Part shown: piece by piece, positions 1-6,901 of the stretch
Numbering within the stretch: the stretch's first letter is position 1
Layout: every line of letters begins with the position of its first letter
Program-made: the position numbers and the translations under genes
The notes under the pieces: model-generated
What the model saw: the letters and a program-made list of their open reading frames with translations, nothing else
Told to the model about the DNA's origin: nothing
Database searches by the model: none
From: Dysgonomonas sp.
Lineage (GTDB): Bacteria; Bacteroidota; Bacteroidia; Bacteroidales; Dysgonomonadaceae
Length of the DNA: 7,657 bases
Direction of reading: 5' to 3'
NCBI GenBank assembly: GCA_003523545.1
Contig: DQAM01000079.1
Span: forward strand, 1 to 7,657

Positions 1-1576
1 GGCGGGTATAACCGGGATCATAGTAGAGTAAAGCCGAACCCCAGGTAGAAGCCCTTTTGGGATTGATGCTGGGCCGCGCACAGAATAGAGATTCGACAGT
101 ACCTTCGCCGGGATAATCATCAGGACAGTTATAAGGATAGTCAGCTAATAAAGACCAAGCTTCGGCAACCGTCTCATCGTATTTACCATAACGAGCCTTG
201 ATATATGATTCCAGCCATTCTTCCTTAATAAATTTTTCGTTTCTCCAAGGCAATTCGTATAATAACTCGAACATTACAGGATTGTTTTCAATGCCTTCGG
301 GGGTAGTTCCCACCCCTAGCAGGTTTTTGCCGTTAGGATGTTCCTTGGCTTCGTAAAAGCTGTTGATTACCCTGTCCATTCGTCCATGTAATCCTACGCG
401 CCCGCCGAAATTAAGAAGCATACAGTATAACCAATCGTGGCCGTTAAACCCTTCGGGTCGGTGCCATGCCGATTTTGTATCACCCCACTGGGGCATTTTC
501 TCACTATATAAATCAAGTACCAGCAAATCATGTTTGTTCAGATTTTCAATCATAGCCTTCCGGGGATTAGCCTGCCACGCCTGCATCACCCATACTGCAT
601 CGGGGTTAGCGCGTTTCATGGCGCCCATTATAGTCTGTCCTGCGGCATTGAGGTCTACTCCCTCTGTACTTCCCCCTTCGTGGAAAGGATCGATGGCATA
701 GTATCCAGCCCTTCCGTATAGTTTCTCCATCTCTTCATAATACATATCGGCAAATGTATCGAAATTAGGATCATCGGGTTTCAAAAATGCAGGGCGGTTA
801 AATGAACACCATGTACCCGGATCGGAAATATTGCAGCCTAACTTTTCTCCAATGTTACGGGGAACCATTCCTGCAAATCCGGGAAGTACGGGTTCTATAC
901 CCAATTCCCGCATACGGGATATTATTTTTTTCTGCAATATCTCCTAGTTTTTATACCATTCATCCGGATTGGGACCGCCCCATCCTTCCAGGTTATTCAT
1001 CTGCCACCATGCCATAAAAGCAGGGCCTGCAACAAATTCATTGATCTCGTCTTTGGAATAACCGAGCCTTTTCAGCAGATTATACCAAACTACTTCATTA
1101 CCTGTAATACTAAGAGACAGGTTGATGCCGTGCATAGCCATCCAGTCCAGTTCCTTTTCCCAACGGGCCCAGTCCCAGAAAGCCATGGAATACGAAAAAG
1201 TACAGTAATTCAGATAATACCTAAGATTCTGGGTAGTTTCTTTTCTAATCTTGGTTTCCGGCAGAGGAAGGTTTTCAGGGAAATTCTGAGTCAGATTGTT
1301 CCATGATATGTGTATACCGGCCACATATTTCAGATACCAGTTTACTCCTGTTGCAACGTTATTTGCATTGTTTCCCCTTACGATTATATTCCCATCTTTT
1401 TGATCTATCTCAAAATAATCGCCGCCACTGTCCGATGCTGTAATTTCAGTATGGATACCTTTCGCCGTATTATTTGATATACGGCTTATCAAGTAGTCTG
1501 CCGGAGTTTTATCGTGCGAACATCCTGCGCCCGACAATATAAATAAGAATAATATAATAAGTAGATTAAATTTCAT
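1..1576 (-). pseudogene. GH89 alpha-N-acetylglucosaminidase lipoprotein, interrupted by an in-frame TAG; 3' end outside window
   Basis: NAGLU-family (GH89) enzyme that would remove terminal alpha-linked N-acetylglucosamine from glycans. Residues 1-19 form a lipoprotein signal (hydrophobic stretch, lipobox LSGAGC, Cys19), so the protein would be anchored in the cell envelope. An N-terminal domain spans about 25-110 and the catalytic barrel starts near 118, with GNE at 159-161 and EINEFVAGPAFMAWW at 177-191. Codon 211 is TAG (944-946). Reading through it, the frame stays open to the window edge for 314 more codons, including PVLPGFAGMVP, FHEGG with the presumed acid/base Glu300 (677-679), LLNFGG, and TTPEGIENN with the presumed nucleophile Glu427 (296-298). 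About 525 codons are visible; family members usually have around 700, so the C-terminal helical domain is missing here. As written, translation stops before both catalytic residues, so the 210-residue product should be inactive. The family assignment is secure; whether the stop is real is not known from the sequence. Confidence 0.9.
944..946 (-). other. In-frame amber codon in the GH89 gene
   Basis: TAG at codon 211, between WYKN and EILQKKI. From memory, human NAGLU has Gln at the aligned place (WHIKQLYLQH), and CAG to TAG is one transition. The reading frame is the same before and after, so this is a substitution and not a frameshift. The first downstream in-frame ATG is codon 222 (911-913); restarting there would give a product without signal peptide and without the first part of the barrel. 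Confidence 0.9.
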
Positions 1577-1615
1577 TGATTAGATGATTTTGGTAGTATT
1601 TATAGGTTATAGTTT

Positions 1616-1648
1616 AAAATCTATGTCCGTATATTAAACAGCAACAAG
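1616..1648 (-). promoter_or_regulatory. Candidate promoter of the GH89 gene
   Basis: On the minus strand CTTG (1645-1648) is followed after 21 bases by TAGATTTT (1616-1623), which resembles the Bacteroidota -33 TTTG / -7 TAnnTTTG pair with one mismatch in each box. It lies about 40 bases upstream of the GH89 ATG, in the 89-base gap after the acetyltransferase. The match is imperfect, and read-through from the pyrC operon is an alternative. Confidence 0.3.
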
Positions 1649-1665
1649 AAATAAGATTAAATAAT

Positions 1666-2091
1666 TCACAATTCGATTCTGAAAACAGTGGTATCCCTTT
1701 TCTGAAAGCCCATTTTTTCGTACAAGGCATGAGCGGCTTTTCTTGCTGCGCTCGAAGTAAGGTCTACTTTCTTTATTCCCCTTTTTTTGGCATAGTCTAA
1801 CGAAGCTTCCACTAATAAACGCCCTATCCCCTTACCCCGCAAATTACTATCTGTGACAACGTCTTCTATCCAGGCTTTCCTTCCCGAAGGAGTTAAATAG
1901 ACTGCAAAGGTCAACATCCCGACTATTTTTCCTTCGTCTTCAGCGATAAATAAAACGGATGCCCCTGAAATTATCATTTCCCGGAGATAATCTTTGCCGG
2001 GCAGAACCGCTGAGGGAGAAAGCTGAGGCAAAAGATTATGCACTGCTTCTACTACTCGATCCGTAATCTCATTTACAATAGATATTTTCAT
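1666..2091 (-). CDS. GNAT family N-acetyltransferase
   Basis: Single-domain acetyltransferase of 141 residues that would move an acetyl group from acetyl-CoA to an unidentified amine. The acetyl-CoA pyrophosphate-binding motif A is clear: IEDVVTDSNLRGKGIGRLLV, with the R/Q-x-x-G-x-G/A loop RGKGIG at 85-90. It is preceded by the strands FIAEDEGKIVGMLTF (48-62) and followed by the C-terminal SSAARKAAHALYEKMGF (113-129), where Tyr124 sits at the usual general-acid position. There is no signal peptide, so it should be cytoplasmic. I chose the ATG at 2089-2091, giving MKISIVNE, four bases after the pyrC stop. The longer possibility from 2133 would overlap pyrC by 38 bases and adds 14 residues that do not look like the family. 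The spacing implies translation from the pyrC transcript. The substrate cannot be told from sequence. Confidence 0.9.
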   Translation of the reverse strand: MKISIVNEITDRVVEAVHNLLPQLSPSAVLPGKDYLREMIISGASVLFIAEDEGKIVGMLTFAVYLTPSGRKAWIEDVVTDSNLRGKGIGRLLVEASLDYAKKRGIKKVDLTSSAARKAAHALYEKMGFQKRDTTVFRIEL

Positions 2092-2095
2092 ATAT

Positions 2096-3433
2096 TTAAT
2101 TGTTAAATGTAAGCCGTTTACCCCTGACTTCATTTACCACACCATTCTCAAAAGCAATCTGACCATTAAGAAAAGTCTTATCAATGGAAGCAGACATAGT
2201 CTGTCCTTCGAGAGGTGACCATTTACATTTGTATAAAATGTTGTCCTGCGTAATGGTATATTCTTTATTCGGATTTACAAGAACAAGATCTGCATAATAC
2301 CCTTCACGTATATATCCGCGTTTGTTCACACGGAATAAGGCTGCAGGAGCATGGCACATTTTGTTTACAACATCTTCTCTCGAGATTTTACCTTGCCTGG
2401 ATAACTCGAGCATCATCTGCAATGAATGCTGAACTAATGGTCCGCCTGAGGCTGCCTGCAAAGCTCCACCCTGTTTTTCTTCTAATAAGTGAGGAGCATG
2501 ATCCGTTGCTATCACATCCAACCTATCCGAGAGCAGTCCCTGAACCAGTCCTTCCTTATCGTCTTTGGTTTTTACGGCAGGATTCCACTTGATAAGCGAA
2601 CCGTATTTTTCGTAATCCTCATCCGAAAACCAGAGGTGATGTACGCAGGCTTCTCCTGTAATCTTCTTTTCCGACAAAGGTTTTACATCGAAAAGACCTA
2701 CTTCCTGGGCAGTAGACAGATGTAATATATGCAGACGAGTACCATATTTATCGGCAAGTTCGGCTGCTTTGGAAGAAGAAACATAGCAGGCTTCTGCACT
2801 TCTTATCACAGGATGATATTTGATAGGTACGTCTTCGCCGAATTCTTTTTTATAATATTCGATATTTTTTCTGATTATCGCCTCCTCCTCGCAGTGAACC
2901 GCTATTATCATCTCTATTTCGGCAAAAAGGGCTTCCAGCGTCCTGCGGTTGTCGACGAGCATATTACCGGTGGAAGATCCCATGAATACTTTTATCCCGC
3001 AGACCTCTTTCTTATTGACTTTCTTCAATTCATCGAGATTATCATTAGTGGCACCCATGTAAAATGAATAATTGGCATACGATTTATTGGCGGCAATCTC
3101 GAATTTAGCATCCAGATTATCTATAGTAGTTGTCTGAGGTTTAGTGTTGGGCATCTCCATGAAAGAAGTAACCCCCCCGGCAATAGCCGCCCGGCTTTCG
3201 GACTCTATATCCCCTTTATGTGTAAGACCGGGTTCACGAAAATGAACTTGATCGTCAATCACTCCGGGTATAAGCCACAAACCTGTTGCATCAATTATAT
3301 TCGACCGGTTCAATACAGCTTCGGGTACTTGATTATTCTCATAAATTTTTTCGATGAATTCATTATTTATTAGAACTGATCCGATAAAAGTTCTCCCTTC
3401 GTTGATGATAGCGGCATTACGTATAAGATACAT
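2096..3433 (-). CDS. pyrC: Dihydroorotase (type I, amidohydrolase superfamily)
   Basis: Catalyses the reversible cyclisation of N-carbamoyl-L-aspartate to L-dihydroorotate, the third step of de novo pyrimidine synthesis, in the cytoplasm. The 445 residues match the usual length. Motifs in order: IDDQVHFREPGLTHKGD (59-75) with His64 and Arg66, MPNT with Asn96, IKVFMGSSTGNM (147-158) with Lys148 as the expected carbamylated metal bridge, VHCEE with His180, LHILHLS with His238, and ATDHAPH with Asp311. The usual first HxH histidine is Gln62 here; I recall DDQVHF in other Bacteroidota dihydroorotases, so this is probably a lineage feature. Related type I amidohydrolases (allantoinase, hydantoinase) are the alternative, but the HFREPGLTHK and GSSTGNM blocks fit dihydroorotase. 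It leads an apparent operon with the downstream acetyltransferase and is divergent from the EamA gene. Confidence 0.93.
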   Translation of the reverse strand: MYLIRNAAIINEGRTFIGSVLINNEFIEKIYENNQVPEAVLNRSNIIDATGLWLIPGVIDDQVHFREPGLTHKGDIESESRAAIAGGVTSFMEMPNTKPQTTTIDNLDAKFEIAANKSYANYSFYMGATNDNLDELKKVNKKEVCGIKVFMGSSTGNMLVDNRRTLEALFAEIEMIIAVHCEEEAIIRKNIEYYKKEFGEDVPIKYHPVIRSAEACYVSSSKAAELADKYGTRLHILHLSTAQEVGLFDVKPLSEKKITGEACVHHLWFSDEDYEKYGSLIKWNPAVKTKDDKEGLVQGLLSDRLDVIATDHAPHLLEEKQGGALQAASGGPLVQHSLQMMLELSRQGKISREDVVNKMCHAPAALFRVNKRGYIREGYYADLVLVNPNKEYTITQDNILYKCKWSPLEGQTMSASIDKTFLNGQIAFENGVVNEVRGKRLTFNN

Positions 3434-3463
3434 ATTCTTTGTAGTTTAAATTATCTCCGGTAA

Positions 3464-3471
3464 CAAAGATA
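3464..3471 (-). promoter_or_regulatory. -7 box of the pyrC promoter
   Basis: On the minus strand TATCTTTG is an exact match to TAnnTTTG, 30 bases before the pyrC ATG. This implies a short leader of roughly 20-25 bases. No good TTTG-type -33 box is visible 19-21 bases upstream. The leader is too short for a pyrimidine attenuator or riboswitch. Confidence 0.55.
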
Positions 3472-3500
3472 ATCGTTTTAGTACGAAATATAAGAGAGTT

Positions 3501-3532
3501 TTTCATAAGATCAAATAAAGCATGTAAATTTG
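3501..3532 (+). promoter_or_regulatory. Candidate promoter of the EamA transporter gene
   Basis: TTTC (3501-3504), a 20-base spacer, then TAAATTTG (3525-3532), an exact TAnnTTTG. The box ends 23 bases before the ATG at 3556. It is the plus-strand partner of the pyrC box in the 122-base divergent region (3434-3555); no operator or riboswitch fold is evident between them. Confidence 0.55.
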
Positions 3533-3555
3533 CCCACTCAATTTATGACTGCCAT

Positions 3556-4455
3556 ATGAAAAATCCGAAAGGTATTATATATGCTTTGATTTCGTCGGGG
3601 ACATTCGGCCTCATTCCCTTATTTACCATCGAATTGATGACAGACAATCAAATGGAATTGTCATCGATACTCTTTTACCGCTTTTTCTTTTCGGCTCTGA
3701 TTATCGGAGCAATCTGCCTGATTAGGAAAGAAAACTTCCGCATAACACGCCGTCAACTATACATTATTGCTTTTCTCGGGGCCAATTACATGCTTACATC
3801 TTTCTGCCTGCAATATTCATACAAGCTTATTCCCAGCGGAGTTGCCACCACTATACATTATCTGTATCCTATAGCTGTTGTATTTTTTATGACTGCTTTG
3901 TTTAAAGAATCCAAATCACCCATGCTTATTGCTGCATCCGTTATGTCGCTGGCAGGAGTCGGGCTTTTATGCTGGGACAGTTCGGGCACTTTGGATATGA
4001 CAGGCGTGCTTATCGCTTCCATCACGATTTTTACTTATGCCATAACGATAGTCACCATCAACAAATCGTCAGTATCTGCGGTTTCTTCGCTGATATTGGC
4101 TTTTTATATGTTCCTTTTCAGCACTGTTTTTCTATTTTTTATTAACAACGTAACATCGGTCGGTATACAACCAATCACTGAAGCCAGTGCAGGATTCCGG
4201 CTGTTTTTGCTTGCCTTTCTTCCAACGGCAGTATCCAATCTGACACTAATCTTGGCTGTCAGGTATGCAGGTTCTATCATTACTTCAATTTTGGGTTCTA
4301 TGGAACCGCTGGTTGCCGTTGCGGTAGGTGTGTTATATTTTTCCGAATCATTTAAAATGAATACTTTTTTGGGAATACTGCTAATAATTTTTGCAGTAAC
4401 GATAGTTATAATCACACAAAATAAGAAAGCTAAAAATATTAGCAAAACGGCTTAA
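3556..4455 (+). CDS. DMT superfamily transporter with two EamA domains
   Basis: Integral inner-membrane protein of 299 residues with about ten hydrophobic segments, arranged as two EamA repeats (roughly residues 5-140 and 148-288). This is the 10-TMS drug/metabolite transporter layout. Typical repeat-end signatures are SGVATTIHYLYPIAVVFFM in the first half and AGSIITSILGSMEPLVAVAV (238-257) followed by GVLYFSE in the second. The C-terminus is a short lysine-rich tail (NKKAKNISK), probably cytoplasmic. Members export or import amino acids, nucleosides or other small metabolites; the substrate cannot be assigned from sequence. It is transcribed alone, divergent from pyrC, and its TAA overlaps the stop of the convergent CPBP gene. 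The start at 3556 fits a promoter 23 bases upstream and puts the first membrane segment near the N-terminus. Confidence 0.9.
   Translation: MKNPKGIIYALISSGTFGLIPLFTIELMTDNQMELSSILFYRFFFSALIIGAICLIRKENFRITRRQLYIIAFLGANYMLTSFCLQYSYKLIPSGVATTIHYLYPIAVVFFMTALFKESKSPMLIAASVMSLAGVGLLCWDSSGTLDMTGVLIASITIFTYAITIVTINKSSVSAVSSLILAFYMFLFSTVFLFFINNVTSVGIQPITEASAGFRLFLLAFLPTAVSNLTLILAVRYAGSIITSILGSMEPLVAVAVGVLYFSESFKMNTFLGILLIIFAVTIVIITQNKKAKNISKTA
4417..4443 (-). terminator. Weak hairpin with T-rich tail after the CPBP gene
   Basis: On the minus strand, starting 9 bases past the CPBP stop, GCTAA-TATTT-TTAGC can form a 5-bp stem with a 5-base loop (4429-4443), followed by the T-rich TTTCTTATTTTG. It lies inside the 3' end of the convergent EamA gene. 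The stem is short and AT-rich, so this is only a candidate intrinsic terminator. Confidence 0.25.
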
Positions 4456-5447
4456 TTATTTATCGGCAACTCTTGTGTCTGTTGGGGTAGAACCTTTTCA
4501 TTCATAATGCGGAAATTCCATCCGAATTTTTTGTAGAATATTACAAATGCAATAATAGAAGTTATAATCAAGACGATAAGTTCTTTTACAGGATAAATGG
4601 TTTGTTGTTCGAAAACGGCAGGTGTTTGCAGAACAGAATCCGGATTGGTTACAAATAAACTCAGAAACATATTATTAGCCGCATGCATTCCTAGGGCTAA
4701 TTCAATGCCGTCGTCCAGTATAGATACTAGTCCGAACAGCAAGCCGATAAAAATATATTGTGACATCATTAGTCCGAAACCGTGCGCAGAGACTTCGGGA
4801 TTCAAGCTGTGGGATAATCCGAAACACACCGAAGGTATTACCAGTGCCAGCCATCTGCTTCCTGTTGCTCCGGCTATTCCCTGCGCAAAATAACCACGGA
4901 ATGCCAATTCTTCACAGGAAGTCTGTATCGGCATCATGAAAATTGTGATTATAAACAGCACCAGAAATGACGACGATTCGAATTGCAGCTTAAAATTATC
5001 AGGATTTAAGGAATATTCTACAACCATATATAGGATGGATAGTCCTGCCCATACGGCTGCACCCCATGCTATTCTGCTCCATCTGATTCTCTTTGTGCCG
5101 TTTATGATTGTAAGATAGTGTCTCTTGTTAAATGGTTTTATAAACAACAACAAAGCGATAATTCCCGTAATAAAGGGGAAAAGCATTAGGATAAGAAACA
5201 AATTCTTAGAAATTTCCCAATAAGAAGGATTAACTATATGCTTCATACTTTCGCTCAGGCTCTGCACATCTCCCATGGAATGCATATTCTGAAACATTTT
5301 ACTCATAATCACTGCAGTGAGAGGAATGGCTCCTATCACATTCATTACCAAATACACTAATACCAACACTAAGAAATAATACCAAAACGAGACTTTTGGT
5401 TTAAAAGCGGATTCTAAAAAATTCATTTTATCGGTTTTATTATTCAT
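4452..5447 (-). CDS. CPBP family intramembrane glutamic endopeptidase homologue
   Basis: Multi-pass membrane protein (331 residues from this start) of the CPBP/Abi (CAAX-protease and bacteriocin-processing) family. All three family motifs are present: EELAFRGYF with Glu179, Glu180 and Arg184 (motif 1), CFGLSHSLN with His213 (motif 2), and MHAANN with His255 and Asn258/259 (motif 3). These form the catalytic glutamate/histidine site within the membrane. About eight hydrophobic segments are visible, two of them before the core domain, plus one C-terminal helix after a short outer loop. In bacteria members process peptides or act in immunity to bacteriocins, but most, like this one, have no known substrate. 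An in-frame ATG at 5487-5489 would add 14 residues. I prefer 5445-5447 because a near-consensus TTAATTTG box (5466-5473, minus) lies between the two starts. The choice is uncertain. The gene is divergent from the envelope trio and converges on the EamA gene. Confidence 0.88.
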   Translation of the reverse strand: MNNKTDKMNFLESAFKPKVSFWYYFLVLVLVYLVMNVIGAIPLTAVIMSKMFQNMHSMGDVQSLSESMKHIVNPSYWEISKNLFLILMLFPFITGIIALLLFIKPFNKRHYLTIINGTKRIRWSRIAWGAAVWAGLSILYMVVEYSLNPDNFKLQFESSSFLVLFIITIFMMPIQTSCEELAFRGYFAQGIAGATGSRWLALVIPSVCFGLSHSLNPEVSAHGFGLMMSQYIFIGLLFGLVSILDDGIELALGMHAANNMFLSLFVTNPDSVLQTPAVFEQQTIYPVKELIVLIITSIIAFVIFYKKFGWNFRIMNEKVLPQQTQELPINN

Positions 5448-5511
5448 TACTCTATAATTTGTCTGCAAATTAAATGATTTGTCATACAATAGTATTCAGA
5501 TTATAAAGAAA

Positions 5512-5542
5512 TTTGGTTTAAAATTGTATATTCGTATTTTAC
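5512..5542 (+). promoter_or_regulatory. Candidate promoter of the lipoprotein/envelope gene trio
   Basis: TTTG (5512-5515), a 19-base spacer, then TATTTTAC (5535-5542). The -33 box is exact and the -7 box has two mismatches to TAnnTTTG. It ends 21 bases before the ATG at 5564 and lies in the short divergent gap with the CPBP gene. Confidence 0.35.
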
Positions 5543-5563
5543 GTTGACCTAAATATATGCAAG

Positions 5564-6043
5564 ATGAAAAATTTATTTTTGACCCTTTTATTCCTATTGC
5601 TTGTTTCATGCTCAGCCTCTAAAAAGGTTACGGTAGAAAATACAGAGAGAAAACTCTTAGACAATCAGACATTTTTATTGACTAAGATATCAAAAGACAA
5701 AACATACGGTTATTCCGAAAAAAATGCTGTTCAAGTAGGAGGTTCAGATAAAAGAGAAGGACCGTTAAACGAAAGGCGTTTTCTGAATGCATTAGCTGGA
5801 CCTAACGGTGAAAAGGTGAGTTATTACAGGGCAGGAAGCTGTTGTCCCGTAAAAAGCGAAAAGGGCCTCATGGGAGTGGCTCCACTGGATAATTACAGAG
5901 TTACATGGGAAGGTTCTAAAGACACGGTTTCTATATATATAAACATGTATGATTATGGAGAATTAATGGCACCTGTAGGTTTTACAATAAAACGTATAGA
6001 TAATTTTTCTAACACATTATACGAAGATTCTTATGGAAATTGA
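5564..6043 (+). CDS. Small lipoprotein, function unknown (family often misnamed 2-dehydro-3-deoxyphosphooctonate aldolase)
   Basis: A 159-residue lipoprotein. The signal peptide spans residues 1-15 with lipobox LLVSC and Cys16 as the lipidated residue, followed by SASKK. The mature part contains TYGYSEKNAVQVGG (47-60), EGPLNERRFLNALAGPNGEK (65-84), a vicinal cysteine pair in GSCCP (Cys93, Cys94), and LDNYRVTWEG and YINMYDYGELMAPVGF (125-140). From memory this pattern matches a family common in Bacteroidota that databases often label KDO-8-phosphate synthase. The label cannot be right here: that enzyme is a cytoplasmic TIM barrel of about 280 residues, whereas this is a short secreted protein with none of its motifs. 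The adjacent cysteines could form a disulphide or bind a metal, which is inference. It is the first gene of a three-gene plus-strand run; the next gene starts 36 bases later. Confidence 0.85.
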   Translation: MKNLFLTLLFLLLVSCSASKKVTVENTERKLLDNQTFLLTKISKDKTYGYSEKNAVQVGGSDKREGPLNERRFLNALAGPNGEKVSYYRAGSCCPVKSEKGLMGVAPLDNYRVTWEGSKDTVSIYINMYDYGELMAPVGFTIKRIDNFSNTLYEDSYGN

Positions 6044-6079
6044 ATTTCTATTTAATCTATAGTAGTAAAACAAATTACC

Positions 6080-6883
6080 ATGAAAAAGAATTTATTAGTC
6101 CTATGCCTGCTTTTATTCTCCAGTATACTGGTTTCTCAAACGATAAGTTTACCGGAAAAAGAATTAACGGCAAAACTGGATTCTATCCTCAAAGAAGCAA
6201 ATATGCTTTACCAATATGAGAAGGCGGCCTGGAATGGTTGTGATTTAGCTATTGCTAATGATGAGGTAAAACTTGGATTTCGCGGTTATTTCGTATATCA
6301 AACAGATGAAGGAATTCATACTATTATTTTGGGAGAAAATTTTGAAACTTCTATTGCAGAATACATTTTTAAAGATGATTTTACAAATCCGTATGTAATC
6401 AAAACAGAAAAAAGGCCTTTATCCAATAAAGAAAAAGCGCTAATCAGCATTCGTGGAAAAATAATAGAAAATATATCTTCCGATAAATATGAAGTCGGAG
6501 TGCCAGATGGTTTTAATCTCAATCTAATATTATTACCTTTTGCCGATTTGTACAAGTTATATATAATTACAGGAACACCCCAATCGGACATAATACCCTT
6601 TGGTAACGATTATCTTTTTATTTCCGATAAAAACGGAAATATTGAAAGTTATAAAAAGTTTCATTCTCGCCTCATCCCTGCGTATATTCAACATGATGAC
6701 AAAATGATTATCAGTGTGACCCACAGTCATCTAAGAGATAATCCATTGATAACCGCAACGGATATTTGTACATTCAAATTATATGCTCCGCTATATAATA
6801 TGAACAGCTTCTCAGTTTACTCGCCTGCTATTGGCAAATATATGGAATACAATATTATAGATGATAATATAGTACTTAAATAA
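6080..6883 (+). CDS. Secreted protein of unknown function
   Basis: A 267-residue protein with a clear Sec signal peptide: a basic start MKKN, a hydrophobic core to about residue 18, and likely cleavage near SILVSQ/T. There is no lipobox cysteine at the expected place; Cys9 is inside the core. The mature part has an early helical stretch (KELTAKLDSILKEANMLYQY) followed by mostly alternating, strand-like sequence, with blocks such as GFRGYFVYQTDEGIHTIILG, GNDYLFISDKNGNIESYKKF and HSHLRDNPLITATDICTF. I do not recognise a named domain or an active site, and the whole looks like a soluble periplasmic protein. It sits 36 bases after the lipoprotein gene and 18 bases before the next, with no promoter box in either gap, which suggests one transcript. 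GC is roughly 28-37% in sampled stretches, below the left half of the window. Confidence 0.75.
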   Translation: MKKNLLVLCLLLFSSILVSQTISLPEKELTAKLDSILKEANMLYQYEKAAWNGCDLAIANDEVKLGFRGYFVYQTDEGIHTIILGENFETSIAEYIFKDDFTNPYVIKTEKRPLSNKEKALISIRGKIIENISSDKYEVGVPDGFNLNLILLPFADLYKLYIITGTPQSDIIPFGNDYLFISDKNGNIESYKKFHSRLIPAYIQHDDKMIISVTHSHLRDNPLITATDICTFKLYAPLYNMNSFSVYSPAIGKYMEYNIIDDNIVLK

Positions 6884-6901
6884 GAGTAAAACTAAATTTA
6901 T

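Noticed and set aside
924..931. Homopolymer run near the GH89 stop as a possible frameshift site
   Set aside because: The frame is the same before and after the TAG, so no insertion or deletion is needed to explain the interruption.
363..1017. Plus-strand open frames opposite the GH89 gene
   Set aside because: They are antisense to well-conserved GH89 coding sequence, and their products are low-complexity with no start-site support.
2092..2133. Longer N-terminus for the acetyltransferase (extra MKSGVNGLHLTIKY)
   Set aside because: It overlaps the end of pyrC by 38 bases; the ATG at 2089-2091 gives a normal GNAT N-terminus four bases after the stop.
4104..4445. Minus-strand frame of 113 residues within the EamA gene
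   Set aside because: It lies wholly opposite a clear transporter and has no recognisable motifs; its hydrophobic start mirrors the membrane segments on the other strand.
4449..4476. CGGC...TCGGC repeat at the convergent gene ends as a terminator stem
   Set aside because: The two copies are in direct and not inverted orientation, so they cannot pair as a hairpin.
4452..5489. CPBP protease plus nearby small genes as a bacteriocin or toxin-immunity system
   Set aside because: No small leader peptide with a double-glycine motif, no export ABC transporter and no modification enzyme is present in the window; the CPBP gene appears to stand alone.
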